Positions 23,508 to 31,129 of a stretch of DNA of 39,161 nucleotides are shown here, in pieces (position 1 is the first letter of the stretch; every line of letters begins with the position of its first letter). The DNA is from Elusimicrobiota bacterium (GTDB lineage: Bacteria; Elusimicrobiota; Elusimicrobia; UBA1565; UBA9628). The stretch lies in the NCBI GenBank assembly GCA_026388095.1, contig JAPLKL010000048.1, positions 1 to 39,161 of the forward strand, written 5' to 3'. The notes under the pieces were generated by a model. The model worked only from the letters and a program-made list of their open reading frames with translations. It was not told the DNA's origin and ran no database searches. The position numbers and the translations under genes were made by a program.

Positions 23508-24773
23508 CTAGGATTTTCTCTTTGTGGAGGCGAGCTTTTTTTGAAGGCGCCCCCAGTTCTCCTGGGTCAGCCTCAAGCGCATCCGGATGCGGTCGCGGAC
23601 CGCGCTCTGGGAAAGCACCTGGCTCGATTGCCGGACCCAGGATGCCAGGCTGAAAGCCTGGGCCGCGGGCAGCTCAACCTCGCGCAGCAGCCAGCGCCTG
23701 GAGAGGGTCCGTTGGACGGCAACCAAGGCCGCGGAGAGGCCCTCTCCGGTGGCGGCTGAGACGAAGACGGCGCCCGGATGGCGGCCCTCCAGGTCGCGCC
23801 GGCCTGCGGCCTCGAGCAGGTCGACCTTGTTGAAGAGCAGCACCTGCGGCAGGTCCTCGGCGCCCAGCTCGCGCAGGGTCTCGGCCACCGCGGCTTGCTG
23901 CGCCGCGGCCTCCGCCGCGGAGGCGTCCGCCACCACGAGCAGGCAGTCCGCCAGGACGGCTTCCTCCAAAGTGGAGCGGAATGCGGCGATCAAGGTGGTG
24001 GGCAGGCGCCGGATGAAGCCGACCGTGTCCGTCATCACCGCCCAGGAGCCCTCGGGCAGGCGCACCCGCCGCGCCGTGGGGTCGAGGGTGGCGAAGAGCT
24101 TGTCGTCGGCGTAGACCCCGGCCGCGCCGCGCGTGAAGGCGTTGAGCAGCGAGGACTTGCCCACGTTGGTGTAGCCGATGAGCGCCACCTGGGGCACGGG
24201 CACCGCGAGGCGGCGCTCCCGGCGCAGCAGGCGCGCGGAGCGGACGGCCTCGAGTTGGCGGCGCAGGTGCTGGATGCGCAGGGAGATGTGGCGCCGCTCG
24301 TACTCCAGCTTGCGTTCGCCCGGCCCGCGCGTGCCGATGCCGCCGACCTGCTGCGAAAATCCCCGCCAAGAGCCGGTCAGGCGCGGCAGCATGTAGGAGA
24401 GCTGCGCCAACTCGACTTGCAGGCGTCCTTCGCTGGTGCGGGCGCGCTTGGCGAAGATGTCGAGTATGAGGCGCGTGCGGTCGATGATCTTGGCCGGGAT
24501 GGCGGCTTCCAGGCTCTTCTGCTGCGCGGGCGCGATCTCCCGGTCGAACACGACCGTGGCGGCCCGATGGGCGCGCACCGCGGCGGCGATCTCCGCGACC
24601 TTGCCCACGCCGACGAGGGTGCCGGGGTGGTAGCGGGCCAGAGCCTGGGAACACGTGCCCACCACCTCGCCGCCCGCGGTCTCCACCAGCCGGTGCAGCT
24701 CCGCGAGGCTCGCGGCCATGACCGCGGCCTCGGCCTTCAAGCCCACGCCGACGAGGATGACTGGCTCGGCCAT
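23508..24773 (-). CDS. hflX: Ribosome-associated GTPase HflX
   Basis: This 421-residue GTPase acts on stalled or hibernating ribosomes. The N-terminal HflX domain (to about 190) contains TLVGVGKVAEIAA and the diagnostic GGIGTRGPGERKLEYERR (144-161). The G domain starts with GYTNVGKSS (200-208), then the G2 TLDPTARRV segment, DTVGF (G3) and NKVDL (G4). The length is normal. It lies 3 bp after the spermidine-synthase-like gene and downstream of miaA, an association common in bacteria. Confidence 0.96.
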   Translation of the reverse strand: MAEPVILVGVGLKAEAAVMAASLAELHRLVETAGGEVVGTCSQALARYHPGTLVGVGKVAEIAAAVRAHRAATVVFDREIAPAQQKSLEAAIPAKIIDRTRLILDIFAKRARTSEGRLQVELAQLSYMLPRLTGSWRGFSQQVGGIGTRGPGERKLEYERRHISLRIQHLRRQLEAVRSARLLRRERRLAVPVPQVALIGYTNVGKSSLLNAFTRGAAGVYADDKLFATLDPTARRVRLPEGSWAVMTDTVGFIRRLPTTLIAAFRSTLEEAVLADCLLVVADASAAEAAAQQAAVAETLRELGAEDLPQVLLFNKVDLLEAAGRRDLEGRHPGAVFVSAATGEGLSAALVAVQRTLSRRWLLREVELPAAQAFSLASWVRQSSQVLSQSAVRDRIRMRLRLTQENWGRLQKKLASTKRKS

Positions 24774-24776
24774 GGC

Positions 24777-26327
24777 CTAATAGAGCATGACGTCGGGGAT
24801 GCTCCCCTGCAGGCTTCGGCGCCAGAGCGACGCGGTCCTGGCCAGGAGGGACTCCATGGGCGCGAAGTCGTCGCTGAGCAGCGGCGCCCGCGCCAGGTCG
24901 CCGGGCGCGGGGAACAGCTCGCGGGTGAGCATGGCCTGGATGTCGGCTTTGGCGAAGGGCCGCGCCCGCAGCGCGGCTCCCTCATCCGCCAGAGGCGCGT
25001 CCGAGGCGAACAGGAGCACGTTGGCGAGCCCATTGAAGTCGTCGCTGCCCGCGAAGGCGCGGACCTTCGGGAAGACGGTCTTGAGGGTCTTATAGGCCGC
25101 CAGCCAGGCCTCGTCGCCCGGCGGGCGCAGGAGGCTCACGATGTTGAGCGCGACCAGGCCCCGGGGCTCCAGGCGCCGCTTCATGGCCGAGAGGGCCTCG
25201 CGGCTGAAGAGTTGGAACGGAGGAGACTCCGTGGCGAAGGCGTCCAGGGCGATGAGGCCGTAGCTCGGCCCGCCTCGCTCCAGAAAGGTGCGCCCGTCCT
25301 CCACGAAGACCTGCCCGCGGGGCGAGTAGTCGAAATGCCGCCGCGCCGCGGCCACGATGTCGGGGTCGATGTCCACGGCGTCTACGATGAGACCGTGGTG
25401 GAGCTCCCACGCTTTAGGCAGGAGCCCGGCCCCGACGCCGATGACCAGGGCCCGCCGCGCCTGGGGGCGCAGCAGCGGCGCCCATTCCAGGGCGCGGACG
25501 TACTGGGAGTCGCTCTCCATGTCGGGCAGGCGGGCCACGGACTGGCTGGTGCCGTTGACCAGCAGGTAGCGCTTGGACCTGCCCAGGTCCAGGACCTTGA
25601 TCTGTCCGTAGGCCGACTCGCGGTGCAGGAGCACGTTGGTCCGCGGCTCGGGGCGGGGCCAGAAGCCGGCGAGCGCCACGCCTGCGGCCGCGGCCAACGG
25701 GGCCAGAGGCGCGCGGCCTTGGGCCAGGCGTCGTCCCAGGGCCCCCAAGAGCAAGAGCAGGGCGGCGGTCCCGAAGAAGACCTGGCTGATGGGCAGCCGG
25801 GGGATGAGCACGTAGCCCGACAATATCGCGCCCAGCACGCTGCCCACGGTGGACACGGCGTAGACGTTGCCGGCCCTGCGGCCGACCGTGTCGAGCCCGA
25901 GGGCCGTGAGCCGGATGGCGATGGGGCCCAGCATGCTCAGGAGCACCAGCGCGGGAGCCACGAGCACGGCGGCGCTGGCCAAAGCTCCCAGCTGCACGCC
26001 CAGAGGTGCCGCCAGGCGCAGGACCGTGGCCCGCGCGGCGGGGATGGCCGCGACCGCGATTCCGGCCCAGAAGAGCAGGCGCGCCAGCAGCGTCAGGCTC
26101 GCACCCCGGTCCGCGGCCCGCCCGCCGAGACTGTAGCCGGCGGCCAAGGCCACCAAGGTCACGGTGATGAGCGCGGACCAGCAGGCCAGCGAGGAGCCGT
26201 AGAACGGGCTGATCACGCGCGTGCCCACGATCTCCAAGGTCAAGGTGACGGCGCCGGTCACGAACAGCGCCGTCATGACGAAGCGGTCCTGCGCTGGACT
26301 GAGGCCCTTAGCGGCTGGTTGACGCAT
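24777..26327 (-). CDS. Fused multispan membrane / spermidine-synthase-like protein
   Basis: This 516-residue protein has a membrane half (about 20-220, seven or so helices). It is followed by a soluble Rossmann methyltransferase fold like spermidine synthase, with RALVIGVGAGLLP, the acidic VDAVDIDPDIVAAARRHFDY and LIALDAFATESPPFQLFS. The SAM or decarboxylated-SAM pocket looks intact, but polyamine specificity cannot be assigned. I chose the ATG at 26327, giving MRQPAAKGLSPAQDRF and a 20-bp overlap with miaA. The frame is open further upstream only as the antisense-like shadow of miaA. A related gene lies at 29066-31024. Confidence 0.85.
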   Translation of the reverse strand: MRQPAAKGLSPAQDRFVMTALFVTGAVTLTLEIVGTRVISPFYGSSLACWSALITVTLVALAAGYSLGGRAADRGASLTLLARLLFWAGIAVAAIPAARATVLRLAAPLGVQLGALASAAVLVAPALVLLSMLGPIAIRLTALGLDTVGRRAGNVYAVSTVGSVLGAILSGYVLIPRLPISQVFFGTAALLLLLGALGRRLAQGRAPLAPLAAAAGVALAGFWPRPEPRTNVLLHRESAYGQIKVLDLGRSKRYLLVNGTSQSVARLPDMESDSQYVRALEWAPLLRPQARRALVIGVGAGLLPKAWELHHGLIVDAVDIDPDIVAAARRHFDYSPRGQVFVEDGRTFLERGGPSYGLIALDAFATESPPFQLFSREALSAMKRRLEPRGLVALNIVSLLRPPGDEAWLAAYKTLKTVFPKVRAFAGSDDFNGLANVLLFASDAPLADEGAALRARPFAKADIQAMLTRELFPAPGDLARAPLLSDDFAPMESLLARTASLWRRSLQGSIPDVMLY

Positions 26328-27357
26328 GGTGCTCCGGGATGGACCGCAGGGCTTGCCTGCGCATGTCCTCGAGACTTCCGCCTGCCACGGCCTGGGCACC
26401 GAGCTGGTTGCGGAACCAGGTGCGCTGGCGCCGGGCGTACGCGCAGGTGGAGTTGACCAAGCGCGCCAGTCCCTCGTCGGCGGAGAGGCGGCCCTGAGCG
26501 CAGGCCACCGCCTCAGGGTAGCCGAGGCTCCGGAAGCCCGGCTCCTCGCCGCTGAACCGGCGCAGGAGCCCGCGAACTTCTGCGAGCATCCGCGGCCAAA
26601 TGGACTCGGCGCGCGCGGCGATGCGCTGGCGCAGGTCCTCGGGGGGCCAGTCGATGCGGAGGACGGCGGTGGCAGGTCGGCTGGCGCCGACCCGCTCGTT
26701 CTTGTGGTCCTGCCAATGCTGCGAGATGGGCCGGCCGGTGAGCTCAAAGACCTCGAGCGCGCGCACCACGCGCTGGATGTTGTTGGCGGGGATTGCGGCC
26801 GCGGCTTCGGGGTCGACGCGGGCGAGTCGTTCGTGCAGACAGGCCCGGCCGTGGGCGCGCGCTTCCTCCTCCAGCCTGCGCCGCAGGGCCTCGTCGCGGG
26901 GCGGCAGGGCGCAGAGGCCTTCCAGGAGGGCGCGGATGTAGAGCCCGGTGCCGCCGGCGACGATGGGGATGCGGCCCCGGCCCCGAATCTCCGCTATGGA
27001 GGCGCGCGCCAGGACGGCGAAGCGGCCCGCATCGAAGGGCTCGGTGACCGGGACGCAGTCGACCAGATGGTAAGGGATCCCCTCCACGCGGCCTTGGCGG
27101 TCGCGGGCGGGCTTGGCCGTCCCGGCGCACAGCTCGCGATAGACCTGGCGCGAGTCGGCTGAGACGACTTCGCCATGCAAAGAGCGGGCCAGGGCCAGGG
27201 CCAGCTCGGTCTTCCCCGAAGCGGTGGGCCCGACTACGACGACAGGGGCTATTTCTTCGGCCAGAAGGGCATCTTCTGCGGCTTGGCGCAGAGGGCGTGG
27301 AAGGTGCAGGGTTTGACGCAGACCTCGGGGAGCTTCAGGGCGACGCGGGTCTCGCAA
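26308..27357 (-). CDS. miaA: tRNA dimethylallyltransferase MiaA (start uncertain)
   Basis: MiaA adds a dimethylallyl group to A37 of tRNAs reading UNN codons. The P-loop GPTASGKT, the VSADSRQVYRELCAGTAKP segment, GGTGLYIRALLEGL and the C-terminal YARRQRTWFRNQ are all canonical. The only standard in-frame start upstream is a TTG at 27357, about 105 nt inside the PilZ gene, which would add an un-MiaA-like extension. An AUA at 27252-27250, overlapping the PilZ stop as ATAG, would give the expected N-terminus (xAPVVVVGPTASGKT). I list the outer frame, but favour initiation near 27252. MiaB, the next enzyme on the same tRNA position, is encoded two genes upstream. Confidence 0.93.
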   Translation of the reverse strand: MRDPRRPEAPRGLRQTLHLPRPLRQAAEDALLAEEIAPVVVVGPTASGKTELALALARSLHGEVVSADSRQVYRELCAGTAKPARDRQGRVEGIPYHLVDCVPVTEPFDAGRFAVLARASIAEIRGRGRIPIVAGGTGLYIRALLEGLCALPPRDEALRRRLEEEARAHGRACLHERLARVDPEAAAAIPANNIQRVVRALEVFELTGRPISQHWQDHKNERVGASRPATAVLRIDWPPEDLRQRIAARAESIWPRMLAEVRGLLRRFSGEEPGFRSLGYPEAVACAQGRLSADEGLARLVNSTCAYARRQRTWFRNQLGAQAVAGGSLEDMRRQALRSIPEHHASTSR

Positions 27358-27746
27358 TCGCCGTGGTCCTCCGCCATCTTGCTGATCTGGTCCTGATGCT
27401 TCTTGCTGATCTGCGTGAAGGAGATGCCCACGTTGTAGGTGGGCCCCCTTTGGTGGACGCGAACGACCCGGCCCGCGATGGGCACGCGGTCCAGGCCCGG
27501 GATGCTGAGCACCATGTCCAGGCGCCGGGCATGGGGCGGTTCGAGGAACATGAGCAAGGACATCCCCCCCGCGGAGAGGTTGGTGAGGATGGCCGGCTGG
27601 CCGAGGGCGGCGGCCGGGGCGCTCTGCCCTTCGCCCGGACCGAACTGGACGGTGATCGGCTCGATCATCCCTTCCACCACGGGCAAACGCACGTGGGCGC
27701 GTCTTTCCGTGCCGACCTTCTCGTGCTTATGGGTTGTGTGGCTCAT
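27249..27746 (-). CDS. PilZ-domain protein with four-cysteine tail
   Basis: This 165-residue protein carries the cyclic-di-GMP-binding PilZ signature: RRAHVR near 15-20 (RxxxR) and NLSAGGMS at 56-63 (in place of DxSxxG, with Asn for Asp). Beyond the PilZ barrel, Cys131, Cys143, Cys147 and Cys153 form a C-x11-C-x3-C-x5-C pattern in the last 35 residues, suggesting metal or Fe-S binding. It overlaps miaB by 20 bp and touches miaA, so it is locked into a tRNA-modification operon. Whether it still binds c-di-GMP is unclear given the Asn substitution. Confidence 0.8.
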   Translation of the reverse strand: MSHTTHKHEKVGTERRAHVRLPVVEGMIEPITVQFGPGEGQSAPAAALGQPAILTNLSAGGMSLLMFLEPPHARRLDMVLSIPGLDRVPIAGRVVRVHQRGPTYNVGISFTQISKKHQDQISKMAEDHGDCETRVALKLPEVCVKPCTFHALCAKPQKMPFWPKK

Positions 27747-29019
27747 GGATATCTCCTAGCAAAGTGCGGCGCGTCGCGGCGTCCACGCGTATCGACACGA
27801 GGTCGCCGGCCGCGACCGGACTGCGCCATCTCGCCTTGAAGCCCGTCCTCGTCCGGCCGAAGGTCGGGGTCTCGGCCAAGACCTCGACGCTGCTGCCGAC
27901 CTGCGCATGCAAAGCCTGCGTCGTAAGACGCTCGACTGCGGCATTGACGGCGGCGAGTCGCCCCTCCTTCACCGGCGCGGGCACGTCGTCGGCAAGCGCC
28001 GCGGCCGCCGTCCCCTCCCGCGCGGAGTACTTGAAGCAGAAAGCGCTCGCGGGGCGGAGCTCCTCGATCAGCGTCAGAGTCTGGGCGAAATCCGTATCCG
28101 TCTCCGAAGGAAATCCTACTATAATGTCGGTGGAAACCACAACGCCGGGGAGCGTCTGGCGCAGACGGTCGGCCGTGCGCAGGAACTGCTCCCGGCTGTA
28201 GCCGCGTCGCATCAGCCCGAGGAGCCGGTCGCAGCCGGACTGCGCCGGCAGGTGGACCCACTCGCACACCGTGCGGCACTCGCGGACGGCGGACGAGAAC
28301 CGGTCGTCGCAGAGGGCGGGATGCGGGCTCATGAAGCGCAGGCGCCGCAGGCCCGGCAAGGCGTCGAGCGCGCGCAGCAGGTCGGGGAAGTCCGCGGCCC
28401 CACTGCGGTACGCGTTGACGCGCTGGCCCAGCAGGATCAGCTCGCGGGCGCCGTCCTCGATGCGGGCGCGGGCCTCGCCGAGTATCTCCTCGGCGGGGCG
28501 GCAGGATTCCGGGCCGCGGACCGTGGGCACGATGCAGTAGGAGCAGGAGCAGGAGCAGCCGCGCATGATGGTGAGGTGTTGAACGGGCTTGCCCCCCGAC
28601 GGAACGGCCGCCCCCCGCGGGGGGGCGGCCGGATTCCGAATCGCCTGCGGCGATTCGGAATTTCGAACGGCAACGGCTTGCGCGACGATATCGGCGTAGC
28701 TGCCCGCCCTCTTGGAGCCCACGACCAGGTCCACGTGGGGGAAGCGCCGGGCCAGGCGCTCGCCCAGCCGTTCGGCCACGCAACCGGCTACGACCAGGAA
28801 CCGGCTGGGGTCCTGCGCCTTCCACTCGCGCAGCCGCCCGATGAGCGAGAGGGCGCGCTGTTCGGCGTGGCGGCGCACCGAGCATGTGGTCAGGAATATC
28901 GTGTCGGCTGGCGCCGGGACCGCGGCGGCCTGCCAGCCTCGGCGGCCGAGGTCGGCCGCGGTTTCGGCCCCGTCGGCGGCGGACATCTGACAGCCGAGCG
29001 TGATGACGTGGAGCTTCAT
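27727..29019 (-). CDS. miaB: tRNA methylthiotransferase MiaB (radical SAM)
   Basis: This 430-residue enzyme converts i6A37 to ms2i6A37 in tRNA. The N-terminal UPF0004 cluster cysteines are Cys10 (LGCQM), Cys46 (TTCSVR) and Cys80 (AGCVAER). The radical-SAM motif is Cys155-x3-Cys159-x2-Cys162, with an extra Cys157. A TRAM domain ends the protein (about 365-425). LGCQM favours MiaB over MtaB (GCKVN) or RimO. Two perfect DNA palindromes (28606-28661) lie in the linker between the domains. A TATAAT sits 8 bases before the ATG with no room for a leader. Confidence 0.93.
   Translation of the reverse strand: MKLHVITLGCQMSAADGAETAADLGRRGWQAAAVPAPADTIFLTTCSVRRHAEQRALSLIGRLREWKAQDPSRFLVVAGCVAERLGERLARRFPHVDLVVGSKRAGSYADIVAQAVAVRNSESPQAIRNPAAPPRGAAVPSGGKPVQHLTIMRGCSCSCSYCIVPTVRGPESCRPAEEILGEARARIEDGARELILLGQRVNAYRSGAADFPDLLRALDALPGLRRLRFMSPHPALCDDRFSSAVRECRTVCEWVHLPAQSGCDRLLGLMRRGYSREQFLRTADRLRQTLPGVVVSTDIIVGFPSETDTDFAQTLTLIEELRPASAFCFKYSAREGTAAAALADDVPAPVKEGRLAAVNAAVERLTTQALHAQVGSSVEVLAETPTFGRTRTGFKARWRSPVAAGDLVSIRVDAATRRTLLGDIHEPHNP
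28606..28661. repeat. Two adjacent palindromes inside miaB
   Basis: GGCCGCCCCCC (28606-28616) pairs with 28620-28630 around a three-base loop. ATTCCGAATCGCC (28633-28645) pairs with GGCGATTCGGAAT (28649-28661) around TGC, a perfect 13-bp stem. Both lie in frame within the interdomain linker (about residues 120-138). Confidence 0.65.
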
Positions 29020-29027
29020 CTCATTCC

Positions 29028-29033
29028 ATTATA
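29028..29033 (-). promoter_or_regulatory. -10 element, probably leaderless miaB transcript
   Basis: TATAAT on the minus strand ends exactly 8 bases before the miaB ATG at 29019. No good -35 is visible at 16-18 bases. The predicted start would fall at or beside the ATG. It heads the ~10 kb minus-strand gene run. Confidence 0.4.
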
Positions 29034-29065
29034 GCATTGGGTGCCGGGCTCGGCAGGGCAGCGGG

Positions 29066-31024
29066 CTACCGTCCCCGCTCGCCGGAGGCCTCGGCCGCGC
29101 TGTGGGCGAGGATGAGCCCGCCGGCCAGGGCCGGAAGCGGGAAGAAGCCGGAGGGCCGGTCGTCGGTGTCCGGCCTCAAGGCGGCCAATTCCGGCGGCAT
29201 GTCGGAGAAATCGTCCCAACGCAGCCGCGGCAGGTCTTCTTCCAGCTGGAGGTCGTCGGCCTGGACGTAGACGTTGCTCCGGGCCAGCAGCGCGGCGGGC
29301 TGGGACGCCAGGGGCTGGTCGGAGCATGCCAAGAGGTAGCCTCCCGGCAGCTCGAAGCCTCCGACATGGGCGAAGACGCTGCGCGCGGTGCGCAGGGTCT
29401 GCGCCAGGCTGAGCGGCGGATACGGCGCGGGCAGGCGCAGGGCCGCCAAGCCCGCCGGGTTGAGACGGCCGCGCAGCTCTCGGAACGCCTCCCGCGTGGT
29501 GAGGCGCGCCCATTCGGGCGTGGTCGCCGGGAACGGGAGTTCTTCGATGATCACGTCGAAGGAGGGCCCGGCGGCGCGCAGATAGCGGCGCGGGTCCGCC
29601 CGGGTCCAGCTCAGGGTGGCGCCGTTGACCGACGGCGACGGCGGCGGCCAGGGCGTCGGGGCCTGGGCGCGCAGGATGAGCCCGGCTTCGGGGTGGGAGT
29701 CCACGGCCCGCACCTCCACCCCATGGGCCATGGCGGAGATCAGCGTCAAGGGATTGCGCACGCCCAGCATGAGGACGCGGCGCGGGGAGCCTTGCAGCAG
29801 GAGCGGCAGATGGGCCTCGCGCTTGGCCTCGGCCGGGGCCTCGACCCAGGCGGCGCCGTCGCGCAGGAGCACGGGGACTCCGGAAGAGAACCGGTAGACG
29901 GCCAGCAGCTCCCGTCCGTCCTCGGCCAGGGCGAGATACCGGCCGCCGGCCCAGGCCGCGTTGAGGCGGTTGAGCCAGACGTCGGCAAAGAGCTCGCGGC
30001 AGTGCCAGCCCATGACCAAGGCGAGGGCCAGTCCCGCGAGCGCGACCCGGGCGAGGACCGGCTTGCGCAGGAGGGGCTGGCGGTCGGCGGCGAGGCTCAG
30101 CGCGGCCAGGGCCAGATGGCAGACCGCAGCGGTCTCGGCCGCGCCCAGGCGGGGGATGAGGGCCCAGGCGGCCAGGGGACCGGCCGCGGCCAGCAGCGCG
30201 CCGGAGGCGCGCGCCGGCAGCGAGGGCGTCCCCGCGGCGTTGGCGACGTCCTCCGCGGGCGCCGGCCAGGCCATGGCCAGCAGGGCGCTCCAGAACGCCA
30301 GGGCCAAAGTGGACTGGCCGACGATGAACGACAGGTCTCCCGGCCCCCGCAGCCCGGCGAAGAGGTATTCTGCGGCGCCGGCGTTGATGCCGATGAAGCG
30401 CAGCCAACATAGGCCCAGCAGGCCGGCCAGCGCCGATACGAAGACGAAGAGGCGGCGCGGCAGCCCGGCGGCGTCGAGGGCCGGGGCGCAGCGTCCTTTC
30501 AGCCAGAGGCCGAAGGCGGTCCCGGCGCCGGCTCCGACCAAGAGGCCGCAGAAGGCATAGAAGGAATGTCCCCAGAGCAGGCCCAGGCAGCGCGCCCAAG
30601 CCACGGCCGCGGCGCCGGCCGGAGCCAGCAGCCAGGCCGGCGGCGCCGGCCGTAAGGAAATCCGTCCGGCCGGCACCTGCGGAACTTCCGATACCGCAGG
30701 CGGCGCCGCCGGCCCGCGGCTTTTGACCCAGCCGGCCAAGCCCAAGGCCGCGCCGGCCAGACCCACGGCGCGCAGACCCAAAAGGGGCAGCAGGAGCGCC
30801 GCGCAGAACAGGGCTGTCGCGGGCGCGGCTAGAGCCGGCAGCGGCCGGCGCGGGAGATCGGCCACGAAGCGGCAGCCCCCGCCCAGAGCCGCCATGAAGA
30901 CTGCGCTTAGGAGAGCCGCGCAGACGGTGACCCCTCCTCCCTGCCGCAGGACGAAGACGGCGGCGGCCGGGCCCAGCATTCCCAATCCGGCCCACATCAG
31001 GACGAGAGCGTAGGAGGGCGCCAT
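29066..31024 (-). CDS. Large polytopic membrane protein with degenerate spermidine-synthase-like domain
   Basis: This 652-residue protein has about ten hydrophobic helices in residues 5-345, then a soluble domain. RRVLMLGVRNPLTLISAMAH, VEVRAVDSHPEAG and FDVIIEELPFP recall the Rossmann motifs of spermidine synthases, but the glycine-rich loop is degenerate (GVRNP for GxGxG). It has the same architecture as 24777-26327, and the two may be paralogues of which this one has lost catalytic residues. The function is unknown; a membrane-linked aminopropyl- or methyltransferase-derived role is possible. The ATG at 31024 has no strong ribosome site. Confidence 0.75.
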   Translation of the reverse strand: MAPSYALVLMWAGLGMLGPAAAVFVLRQGGGVTVCAALLSAVFMAALGGGCRFVADLPRRPLPALAAPATALFCAALLLPLLGLRAVGLAGAALGLAGWVKSRGPAAPPAVSEVPQVPAGRISLRPAPPAWLLAPAGAAAVAWARCLGLLWGHSFYAFCGLLVGAGAGTAFGLWLKGRCAPALDAAGLPRRLFVFVSALAGLLGLCWLRFIGINAGAAEYLFAGLRGPGDLSFIVGQSTLALAFWSALLAMAWPAPAEDVANAAGTPSLPARASGALLAAAGPLAAWALIPRLGAAETAAVCHLALAALSLAADRQPLLRKPVLARVALAGLALALVMGWHCRELFADVWLNRLNAAWAGGRYLALAEDGRELLAVYRFSSGVPVLLRDGAAWVEAPAEAKREAHLPLLLQGSPRRVLMLGVRNPLTLISAMAHGVEVRAVDSHPEAGLILRAQAPTPWPPPSPSVNGATLSWTRADPRRYLRAAGPSFDVIIEELPFPATTPEWARLTTREAFRELRGRLNPAGLAALRLPAPYPPLSLAQTLRTARSVFAHVGGFELPGGYLLACSDQPLASQPAALLARSNVYVQADDLQLEEDLPRLRWDDFSDMPPELAALRPDTDDRPSGFFPLPALAGGLILAHSAAEASGERGR

Positions 31025-31115
31025 GAAACCGTGGGGATTCTAACATTTTTCTCCCGGGGCCGGACGCCGCGCCCGGCCCCCGCCGCGTCGAAATGTTTTC
31101 GTAGCATGAAATCGG

Positions 31116-31121
31116 TATAAT
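31116..31121 (+). promoter_or_regulatory. -10 element, probably leaderless transcript
   Basis: TATAAT ends exactly 8 bases before the ATG at 31130, the same geometry as at miaB. The -35 region (around 31093-31099, TGTTTT-like) is weak. No Shine-Dalgarno lies between. Confidence 0.45.
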
Positions 31122-31129
31122 CTCCGCAC

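Noticed and set aside
23778-26456. An 892-codon plus-strand open frame
   Set aside because: It lies antisense to hflX, the spermidine-synthase-like gene and miaA. Its product is Gly/Ala/Gln/Arg-rich without any domain; high GC makes such antisense frames common.
26328-26747. Upstream extension of the spermidine-synthase-like gene
   Set aside because: The 140 extra codons are Ser/Pro/Arg-rich and lie wholly within miaA; the ATG at 26327 begins the recognisable protein.
29016-31046. A 676-codon minus-strand frame overlapping 29066-31024
   Set aside because: The product is a Pro/Arg/Gly-rich string with no helices, while the other minus frame gives a coherent membrane protein with Rossmann motifs.
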